This document shows, in pieces, positions 24,922-32,960 of a stretch of 32,960 bases of DNA. The notes under the pieces are model-generated. The model saw only the letters and a program-made list of their open reading frames with translations. It was not told the origin of the DNA and did no database searches. The DNA is from Desulfocapsa sp. Its GTDB lineage: Bacteria > Desulfobacterota > Desulfobulbia > Desulfobulbales > Desulfocapsaceae. How positions within the stretch are numbered: the stretch's first letter is position 1; every line of letters starts with the position of its first letter. Location of the stretch: NCBI GenBank assembly GCA_022712895.1, contig JAFLJS010000035.1, positions 1 to 32,960 of the forward strand, read 5' to 3'. A program made the position numbers and the translations under genes.

Positions 24922-26528
24922 ACATCCCCCGCCTTTTTCATACGATCCGATATCTTAAACCCATTCAGATCTATGGTCGGCTGTGGTTTAAGTTATATCA
25001 GCCCAAAGTGGACTTGTCCCTGGCTCCGGCCAGGAGGGCGATAACAGGGGATTGGTCAGGGCCCTGTAAAAAACCAGTTTCTCTTGCTGCCCCTTTTCAA
25101 TTTAAATTTTTAAATGAGGTTCATGATCTCAGGTCAGTGGAAGACTGGAACAACCTTGAATGGGAAAAACTCTGGCTGTATAATCTGCATTACTTTGATG
25201 ATTTGCAGGCCTGGGATGCGAGCAGTAAAAAGAAACTGCATTCGGATCTGGTTGACAAGTGGATCCGGGAGAATCCGCCCGGCATGGGCAATGGGTGGGA
25301 ACCCTACCCAAGTTCTTTGCGAATTGTTAACTGGATCAAATGGGGTCTGGCAGGGAATAGTTTGTCTGATGAGGCCTTGCACAGTCTGGCTGTTCAGGCC
25401 CGGTGTTTGTTTAAAAAACTTGAGTATCATTTACTTGGCAATCATTTGTTTGCCAATGCCAAAGCCCTGATTTTTGCAGGGCTTTTTTTTGATGGACCCG
25501 AAGCCGGGTCTTGGCTGAATAAAGGGTTGCAGATATTAGACAAACAAGTGGGCGAACAGATTCTGGCAGATGGCGGGCATTTTGAATTAAGCCCCATGTA
25601 TCATTCGATTATTCTTGAGGATCTGCTGGATCTTGTGAACCTCATGAATACCTATGGCATGGAGGTTCCTGGCATATGGCTCAATTCGATTCCCAGGATG
25701 ACCTATTGGCTGGAAGGGATGTGTCATCCGGATGGGGATATCTCTTTTTTTAATGATGCGGCATTGGGGATTGCCTCAACGTTAAAGGATCTAAAAGCGT
25801 ATTCCCGGCGCCTGGGTTTTGTGGAAACAGCGTTGTCAAGGAAAGGTCTTTCTGAATTCCGGGAATCCGGGTATGTGAGGCTGGAAAACAGGGGGGCTGT
25901 TTTAATTGCGGATGTGGGTAAGATCGGGCCTGACTATCTGCCGGGCCATGCCCATGCAGACACCTTGAGTTTTGAATTGTCTGTTCAAGGGCAGCGGATC
26001 TTTGTGAATTCCGGGATTTCATGTTACGGAAATTCTCAGGAACGGCTTGCCCAGCGGGGAACTGAAAGTCACAATACCATGTCCCTTGACCACAAAAATT
26101 CTTCCCAGGTTTGGTCAGGGTTTAGGGTGGCTAAAAGAGCCTATCCCCTTGGGTTGGAAGTGGAGGCCATGTCTGATAAGAGTTTTCGGATACGATGCGG
26201 ACATGATGGGTATACACGGCTTGCTGGCAAACCGGTTCACTGGCGGGAGTGGCTGTTAACACAGGCCGTTCTTGAAATCAAAGATTGTGTGACAGGAGGC
26301 GGGTTGCGGGGTCGGGCTTCCTATTATCTTTATCCCGGGGCAACAGTGAGTATAGAAAGAAAGGAAATCAGTCTGGATGATATCCGCATTAAATTCCAGA
26401 CAGGGGATGAGATTCGTGTCAAAGACACATTTTATTACCCTGAATTTGGCAAGGCCATTGCCAATAAATGCCTTGTGCTTGAATCCATGAGCGACGTGTG
26501 TTCCATTAAATTTATTTACAGGGATTGA
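24918..26528 (+). CDS. Heparinase II/III-family (alginate-lyase-like) protein
   Basis: A 536-residue protein, starting in an ATGA overlap with the previous gene. The N-terminal (alpha/alpha) toroid has NLHYFDDLQAW, GNGWEPYPSSLRIVNWIKW, HLLGNHLFANAKAL and ELSPMYHSIILEDLLDL. The C-terminal heparinase II/III part has PGHAHADTLSFELSVQG and FVNSGISCYG, where His and Tyr residues of the fold lie. The group cleaves or edits uronate-containing polymers, and is often in export loci, where it may release or trim nascent polymer. No signal peptide is obvious, so its location is uncertain. Confidence 0.86.
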   Translation: MNIPRLFHTIRYLKPIQIYGRLWFKLYQPKVDLSLAPARRAITGDWSGPCKKPVSLAAPFQFKFLNEVHDLRSVEDWNNLEWEKLWLYNLHYFDDLQAWDASSKKKLHSDLVDKWIRENPPGMGNGWEPYPSSLRIVNWIKWGLAGNSLSDEALHSLAVQARCLFKKLEYHLLGNHLFANAKALIFAGLFFDGPEAGSWLNKGLQILDKQVGEQILADGGHFELSPMYHSIILEDLLDLVNLMNTYGMEVPGIWLNSIPRMTYWLEGMCHPDGDISFFNDAALGIASTLKDLKAYSRRLGFVETALSRKGLSEFRESGYVRLENRGAVLIADVGKIGPDYLPGHAHADTLSFELSVQGQRIFVNSGISCYGNSQERLAQRGTESHNTMSLDHKNSSQVWSGFRVAKRAYPLGLEVEAMSDKSFRIRCGHDGYTRLAGKPVHWREWLLTQAVLEIKDCVTGGGLRGRASYYLYPGATVSIERKEISLDDIRIKFQTGDEIRVKDTFYYPEFGKAIANKCLVLESMSDVCSIKFIYRD

Positions 26529-26529
26529 T

Positions 26530-27759
26530 ATGAAAATACTTTTTATAACGGATAATTTTCCACCTGAGGTGAATGCACCTGCCAGCAGGACATTTGAGCA
26601 TTGCCGGGAATGGGTGAAATCAGGTCACGAGGTTACGGTGATTACCTGTGCGCCTAATTTCCCAAAGGGCAGGGTATACGAGGGATATAAAAACAGGCTT
26701 TATCAGACAGAAATACTTGACGGCATTCATGTGGTCAGGGTCTGGAGCTATATCACGGCCAATGAAGGGTTTGCAAAAAGGATTCTGGACTATGTCAGTT
26801 TTATGGTCTCTGCTGTTATTTTATCCCCTGTGGTTAAGTCCCCTGATCTTGTGATCAGTACATCCCCCCAGTTTTTTTCTGCCTGTGCTGCCTGGATGAT
26901 CAGTTTTATGAAAAAGAAACCCTATGTATTTGAACTGCGTGATATCTGGCCGGAATCCATCAAGGCGGTGGGGGCAATGAAAGATTCTTTGGTAATCCGG
27001 CTGCTTGAAAAAATTGAAATCTTTTTATACAACAGAGCGGTTAAAATTATATCTGTGACCCACTCCTTTAAACAGACCCTGGTTAAAAGAGGGATTGAAC
27101 CGGATAAAATATCAGTGATCACCAACGGGGTTGATTTAAGCCGGTTCCAGCCCCGGGAAAAGGATGCCGGGCTTGTTAAAAAATATGGTCTGGAGAATAA
27201 ATTCATTGCCGGATATATCGGCACCCACGGCATGGCCCATAGTCTTGAAACCATTCTGGATGCAGCCCAGAAGATAAGTAAGCAGGATGGGGGAGATGAT
27301 TTCCGGTTTGTATTTCTTGGCAATGGGGCCAGGAAAAGGGTATTGATGGAACGGGCGGAGGCAATGGGGCTTGAAAATGTTATTTTTATTGATTCAGTTC
27401 CCAAGGCCGAGGTGGTTCAATATTGGTCTTTGCTTGATGTCTCTGTGATTCATTTGAGAAAAACAAAGCTGTTTACCACGGTGATTCCCTCAAAGTTGTT
27501 TGAATGCATGGGAATGGGGATCCCTGTCCTCCATGGAGTGCTCGGGGAATCCGCTGGTATTGTGGAAAAAGAAGGGGTGGGCCTGTTGTTTGAACCGGAG
27601 AATTCAGATGCCCTATGTGAGGGACTTTGGAAATTGCGGGATGATAGAAAGCTTTACATGAAACTAAAAGCAAATTGTCTGGACAATGCCCCCAAATATG
27701 AGCGCCGGGTGCTGGCCCAAAATATGCTGGCGTTGCTTAAGGACTGTGTGTTGAAATAA
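26530..27759 (+). CDS. WbuB-like GT4 glycosyltransferase
   Basis: A 409-residue GT-B enzyme starting KILFITDNFPPEVNAPASRT, with the FELRDIWPESIKAVG segment at about 136-150 characteristic of the WbuB/WcaI-like subgroup. The C-terminal domain has VIPSKLFECMGMGIPVL for donor binding. WbuB-type enzymes transfer N-acetylated 6-deoxy sugars such as FucNAc in known loci; the donor here is not settled. One base separates it from the heparinase-like stop. Confidence 0.85.
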   Translation: MKILFITDNFPPEVNAPASRTFEHCREWVKSGHEVTVITCAPNFPKGRVYEGYKNRLYQTEILDGIHVVRVWSYITANEGFAKRILDYVSFMVSAVILSPVVKSPDLVISTSPQFFSACAAWMISFMKKKPYVFELRDIWPESIKAVGAMKDSLVIRLLEKIEIFLYNRAVKIISVTHSFKQTLVKRGIEPDKISVITNGVDLSRFQPREKDAGLVKKYGLENKFIAGYIGTHGMAHSLETILDAAQKISKQDGGDDFRFVFLGNGARKRVLMERAEAMGLENVIFIDSVPKAEVVQYWSLLDVSVIHLRKTKLFTTVIPSKLFECMGMGIPVLHGVLGESAGIVEKEGVGLLFEPENSDALCEGLWKLRDDRKLYMKLKANCLDNAPKYERRVLAQNMLALLKDCVLK

Positions 27760-29019
27760 ATGGATAAAAACCGGCTGATATACAAGAATCCTGTTTTTCT
27801 GATGGTCTGTACCCTGATTGTCATGACACCCTTATTCAGGGGATCTGTCCATGCATGGGCACAAACCCTGATTCAGATTGCAGCCGTTGCAGGGGTGATC
27901 GTCCTTGTAATAAACAAGGACAGGGCGGAACATGGGTCCTCTTTTGCTGAATCAGATCATGTTTTTATTCTTCTTTCCTGTATGCTGCCTGTGCTGACAG
28001 TCACCATGGCCTCTGCTGTATTTTCTCCCGGGACAAACCTGCCAGTGGACGGGGTTCTCATGTTTTTAACCTATCTGGCCGTTTTTTATATGACGGTTCA
28101 TACTGTCAACACCAGGGCTGAACAGCGGACCCTTGTGTCTGTGATTGTTTGTACTGCTATTTTTATCTCTGTCATTGGGGTGCTCAAGCGATTTGGAATA
28201 AATTTTTTGTGGCTGTGGGAATACCCGGATATAAATTGGGCGTATTATAAATCTTTGACAGGGCCCTATGTGAATCGCAACCACATGGCAGGCTTCCTTG
28301 ATATGGCGATTCCCTTACTATTGGGATTATTTTTGACAAAAGAGAGGACCAGGGAAAAAAATCTGGGCATGGTGTGTATGGTTCTTTTTTTGATCGTTAC
28401 CCAGGGGCTTACCTTGTCCCGGGGGGGATGGACTGCCACTGCCTGTGCCTTGGTCTTTATGATGGTTGTTTTGCTTTTTCAGAAGAGTTTTAAGAGAAAG
28501 GTTTTTTTGATTGCCATGGCAGCCTTTATAATTGTGGGGCTGGTTCTGCTGGTGAATACCCCGGTGGTTAAACGTATAATGACATTGACTCAGCAGGATA
28601 CAGCAGACAATTTGAAAAACCGTGTCATTGTGTGGGAAGGAACCATGAAAATTATTCAGGACCATTTGGCCTGGGGTACCGGACCCGGAACCTTTTCAAA
28701 AGTTTACCCGGCCTATCAGAAGCCAGGTCTTTCCAAAATGGCCGTGTATGCCCACAATGATTACCTGCAGTTTGTTTCTGATACAGGGATATTTTTTATT
28801 CCGGTGATGTTCTGGCTGCTTTATTTATTTTTTAAGACAGGATTTAAAAAACTCAAAAGCCGCAGCCGCCAGAAAAGGGGGTTAACACTGGGTGCCATGG
28901 GGGGTGTCGTCGCAATCCTGGTCCACAGCTTTAGCGATTTCAATCTTCACATTCCTGCAAATATAATTCTCTTTACCGTACTATCCGCCATTGTAATGAC
29001 CCCTGATAGGAAACGATGA
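27760..29019 (+). CDS. O-antigen ligase-family membrane protein (copy 1)
   Basis: A 419-residue membrane protein with about ten membrane segments. The family markers are YVNRNHMAGFLDMAIPLLLG near 168 and AHNDYLQFVSDTG near 328. The ATG at 27760 immediately follows the glycosyltransferase stop. Its opening FRGSVHAWAQTLIQI is very close to ARGSVQSWAGTIIQI of the 31519 protein, and the ends match also (SFSDFNLHIPANIILFTV), so the two are paralogues. It could be a ligase or a polymerase. Confidence 0.82.
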   Translation: MDKNRLIYKNPVFLMVCTLIVMTPLFRGSVHAWAQTLIQIAAVAGVIVLVINKDRAEHGSSFAESDHVFILLSCMLPVLTVTMASAVFSPGTNLPVDGVLMFLTYLAVFYMTVHTVNTRAEQRTLVSVIVCTAIFISVIGVLKRFGINFLWLWEYPDINWAYYKSLTGPYVNRNHMAGFLDMAIPLLLGLFLTKERTREKNLGMVCMVLFLIVTQGLTLSRGGWTATACALVFMMVVLLFQKSFKRKVFLIAMAAFIIVGLVLLVNTPVVKRIMTLTQQDTADNLKNRVIVWEGTMKIIQDHLAWGTGPGTFSKVYPAYQKPGLSKMAVYAHNDYLQFVSDTGIFFIPVMFWLLYLFFKTGFKKLKSRSRQKRGLTLGAMGGVVAILVHSFSDFNLHIPANIILFTVLSAIVMTPDRKR

Positions 29020-29034
29020 CACATAATGGTGTCA
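29017..29034 (+). promoter_or_regulatory. Small hairpin at ligase stop
   Basis: TGACAC at 29017-29022 and GTGTCA at 29029-29034 form a 6-bp perfect stem with a 6-base loop, overlapping the ligase TGA. No T-run follows directly, so termination is doubtful. It may only be a chance or mRNA-stability feature. Confidence 0.25.
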
Positions 29035-29079
29035 GGCTTGGCTTGTTGGCCTTTTACTAAAATAATCTGAAGGTGAAAA

Positions 29080-30180
29080 ATGAAAGGTAAAATTTTGAAA
29101 ATACATTTGATTGCTGCGGCAAGGCCTAACTTTATGAAGATAGCCCCTCTTTACCATGAGTTGAAAAGAAGAGAGTGGGCAGACCCTATGATTGTACACA
29201 CAGGCCAGCATTATGATCTGAATATGTCGGATGTTTTTTTTAAGAATTTCGGGCTTCCTGAATCCCATATTCACCTGGGGGTGGGAAGTGGGACCCATGC
29301 TCAACAGACCGGTAATGTGATGATTGAATATGAGAAAATTCTTTTTGAAAGCCCCCCGGATCTGGTGGTGGTTGTGGGGGATGTGAATTCCACTGTTGCA
29401 GCTACTTTGGCAGCAGTTAAACTGGGGGTTAAGGTGGCACATCTGGAGGCCGGATTGAGATCGTTTGACCGGACTATGCCCGAAGAGATCAACCGGCTTG
29501 TAACCGATGCGATTGCCGATTATTTGTGGACCCCTTCTGTGGACGGAAATCAAAATCTTGAAAATGAAGGCGTCAGTCCTGAAAAAATTACCCTGGTTGG
29601 CAATATTATGATTGATTCCTTTGTCATGGCAAGAAAGAATATTGAGATGCTGGATGTCTATTCAGGGCTTGGATGTAAAAAGGGTGAATTTGGTCTTGTT
29701 ACGCTTCATCGGCCTTCAAATGTTGATAACGGAGACGGGCTTGCTCGGTTGTGTGAACATCTTGTGGCGATTTCTAAAAAAATACCCTTGATATTTCCGG
29801 TTCACCCAAGGACATTAGGCAAATTAAAGGCGTTTGGCATCGTGTCTTTGAATGAAGCTGAAAATATCCATTTGACAGACCCCCTGGGGTATAATGATTT
29901 TATGAATCTTGTATTTAATAGCAAGCTGATCATTACAGATTCGGGTGGCGTTCAGGAAGAGACTACCTATCTCAAAATCCCTTGTATAACACTTCGAGCC
30001 AATACAGAGCGGCCGGTAACCGTTACCCAGGGCACGAACCAATTGTGTAAGCCTGAAGAACTTTGTAAAAAAGTTGATTCAATTCTGGAAGGTAGTTTTA
30101 AGAAAGGGAGCATCCCTGAATTCTGGGATGGGAAAACAGCCGGGAGGATTGCGGATTTGATTAAGACCTATAAATTATGA
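29080..30180 (+). CDS. wecB: UDP-N-acetylglucosamine 2-epimerase
   Basis: A 366-residue cytosolic enzyme that interconverts UDP-GlcNAc and UDP-ManNAc. Motifs are intact: AARPNFMKIAPL, THTGQHYDxxMS-like TGQHYDLNMSD, HLEAGLRSFDRTMPEEINR, VTLHRPSNVDN and TDSGGVQEE. The length is normal for the non-hydrolysing family. A GAAGGTG ribosome site lies 6 bases before the ATG. The 60-base gap before it contains a 6-bp hairpin (29017-29034) overlapping the upstream stop. Its stop overlaps the TPR gene in ATGA. Confidence 0.94.
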   Translation: MKGKILKIHLIAAARPNFMKIAPLYHELKRREWADPMIVHTGQHYDLNMSDVFFKNFGLPESHIHLGVGSGTHAQQTGNVMIEYEKILFESPPDLVVVVGDVNSTVAATLAAVKLGVKVAHLEAGLRSFDRTMPEEINRLVTDAIADYLWTPSVDGNQNLENEGVSPEKITLVGNIMIDSFVMARKNIEMLDVYSGLGCKKGEFGLVTLHRPSNVDNGDGLARLCEHLVAISKKIPLIFPVHPRTLGKLKAFGIVSLNEAENIHLTDPLGYNDFMNLVFNSKLIITDSGGVQEETTYLKIPCITLRANTERPVTVTQGTNQLCKPEELCKKVDSILEGSFKKGSIPEFWDGKTAGRIADLIKTYKL

Positions 30181-31518
30181 GGATAATGAATTTCAGAGGA
30201 TTTAAGGTTTTTTCCCTTTGTATGGTCCTGGTGTTGATCGGGGTGTGTGGTTCCCTGGTCTGGCCACGGATTCAATACGAACGCGGGCTGACACAGCTGC
30301 GCCTGAAAGAATATGGCCCGGCCGTGATCCATCTTGAAACGGCGGAAAAGGGACTGTCCGGTATTGTGGGAAGGTGGTTTGCCCTGGCGGATATGTTCCG
30401 GGTTCAGTCCAACCTGGGCAATGCCAGATATCACCTGGGGATAAACGAGTGGCAGGAAAAGGGGGTTACCCCAAGGGCGCTGGCGTTTTTTAAACAGGGG
30501 AAATTAAACCTTGCCAGGGCATTTGACATCGAATCCGAAGACTATATCAACGCGTACTGGTTGGCCCGGACAGAGGAATCATTGGAAATAGTCTATCCGG
30601 TACTGCACCCCCATCAAAAAAATCCCTATGATGCCCTTTCATATTTTCAGAGAGCTCTTGGGTTGAGACCCTCGGGTATCTCGGTCCGGTATGTTTATGC
30701 CCGGTATCTTTACCGAAAAGGGATGCGGGGAAAAATCCCCCCTATTGTCCAGGAGATGATTGCAGTTTATCCCCTGGCGTATAAGGATTTGAAGGAGGAG
30801 GCGTTCTTTAATGCGGCCTTGATTCCCTATGTAGAGCAGGGGCTTCAAACCGCCCTGAAAAATAAGATTTTGGCCCGGGATGCCCTGAAATCGCTTTCCC
30901 GGGTGTATTGGGATCAAAAAGTTTATGGCCAGGCCATTCAGTTATACAATGATCTGCTGTCCGGAGAGGTGAATCAAAACACGGATGCGGATTATATTTA
31001 CATGGGGTCGCTGCTGGTGGCGGCGGGACAGAAGTCCGAGGGGTTTGGGTCTTTTGAGAAGGTCTTGGGTTCAAAAACAATTACCGATGAAAAGATCAAT
31101 ACGATTTATGAATTTTTTGAGAAGGCCGGGCAATTGGACGAATTTCTTGAGTTTTCATTTCATGCCAGGGACAAGGGGCTTTCCTCTGTCGGGCTGGACC
31201 TGTGTGTGGCCAAAAGCCTGATCAAGGCAGACCGACTGCCGTTTGCCAGGGCCAAACTGATACAGATCAATGCGAAAAAAGAAGACCCCAGGGCCTATTT
31301 TCTCCTGGCCGAAATCGCCGAACAAGAAAAGGACTGGGAGGATATGAAGGATATGGTACAGATCGCGCAGGTATTTGCACCCGAGTCGGCCCGGGTGCAG
31401 TATCTGCTGTCAAAGGCCTTTGAGGGAATGGGGCAGTTTGCTAAGGCCAAGGCCTCTGCGACCAAAGCGGTCCGGCTGGATCCTTTTAACAGACAATACA
31501 AACACCAGGAAAGAAAAT

Positions 31519-31535
<17 letters not shown>
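30177..31535 (+). CDS. Membrane-anchored TPR protein (copy 2)
   Basis: A 452-residue protein that starts in an ATGA overlap with wecB. One N-terminal membrane segment (about residues 11-28) is followed by WPRIQYERGLTQLRLKEY, matching WPRFLYQEGITQRKLKHY of the 5517 protein. Downstream segments are also shared: SEDYINAYWLARTEESLE, GLRPSGISVRYVYARYL, and ARAKLIQINA. TPR repeats fill the remainder. It is shorter than copy 1 by about 70 residues near the C-terminus. Its 3' end overlaps the start of the next ligase-family gene by 17 bases. Confidence 0.86.

Positions 31536-32960
<1,425 letters not shown>

Noticed and set aside
31375-31518. Upstream extension of the second ligase-family protein
   Set aside because: It is entirely within the TPR gene and gives a basic, Arg/Pro-rich leader; the TTG at 31519 matches the paralogue length.

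Overview
The window looks like a chromosomal exopolysaccharide/O-antigen type locus from a Gram-negative anaerobe, most plausibly a Desulfobacterota member of the Desulfobacteraceae type. That placement is inferred from protein style and from the mix of an outer-membrane barrel, a Wza-like exporter, Wzz and a tyrosine autokinase; no marker gene is present to prove it. Every convincing gene lies on the + strand, mostly in tightly spaced or overlapping runs.

Region 1 (1-7082) is the export and control module. It holds the 3' end of an Ala/Ser/Gly-rich protein built of 78-bp repeats, an outer-membrane beta-barrel protein, a Wza-type SLBB export protein preceded by a perfect 18-bp hairpin, a Wzz chain-length protein, a BY-kinase (CpsD type) carrying an unusual inserted DUF4388-like domain, and a membrane-anchored TPR protein translationally overlapped with the kinase.

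Region 2 (7083-9684) is an accessory patch. It contains an internally deleted GxxExxY gene bounded by inverted repeats, then a ParB-domain/HTH/DNA-methyltransferase fusion with a small unknown partner. The methyltransferase pair sits between two imperfect direct repeats of about 105 bp, each ending in the palindrome GGGGTCAGACCCC. A decayed 3' fragment of gmd (GDP-mannose 4,6-dehydratase) also lies inside the repeats.

Region 3 (9685-21900) starts with a WecA-type initiating transferase that has an extra C-terminal domain. It then passes into a visibly AT-rich block (about 11.3-21.9 kb) with the serotype-like genes: acyltransferase-SGNH, two GT4 glycosyltransferases, a Wzx-like flippase, a hexapeptide acetyltransferase, a Wzy-like polymerase, a CapA-like protein and a CapK-like AMP-binding protein. 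The composition differs from both flanks, which suggests separate acquisition or replacement of the centre of the locus.

Region 4 (21902-32960) returns to the more GC-rich style. It has a bi-domain (ADH + Gfo/Idh/MocA) oxidoreductase, an exported endonuclease/exonuclease/phosphatase-fold protein, a heparinase II/III-like protein, a WbuB-like glycosyltransferase, an O-antigen ligase-family protein, UDP-GlcNAc 2-epimerase (wecB), a second TPR protein paralogous to the one at 5517, a second O-antigen ligase-family protein paralogous to the one at 27760, and the start of an NAD-dependent sugar epimerase cut by the window end.

Taken together, the WecA homologue would load the first sugar on undecaprenyl phosphate, the glycosyltransferases and sugar-nucleotide enzymes would build the unit, Wzx and Wzy-like proteins would flip and polymerise it, and Wzz, BY-kinase, exporter and barrel would set length and export it. 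The repeated TPR and ligase-family genes suggest more than one assembly route. The most notable items are the kinase with an inserted domain, the repeat-bounded methyltransferase cassette, and the duplicated TPR/ligase genes.
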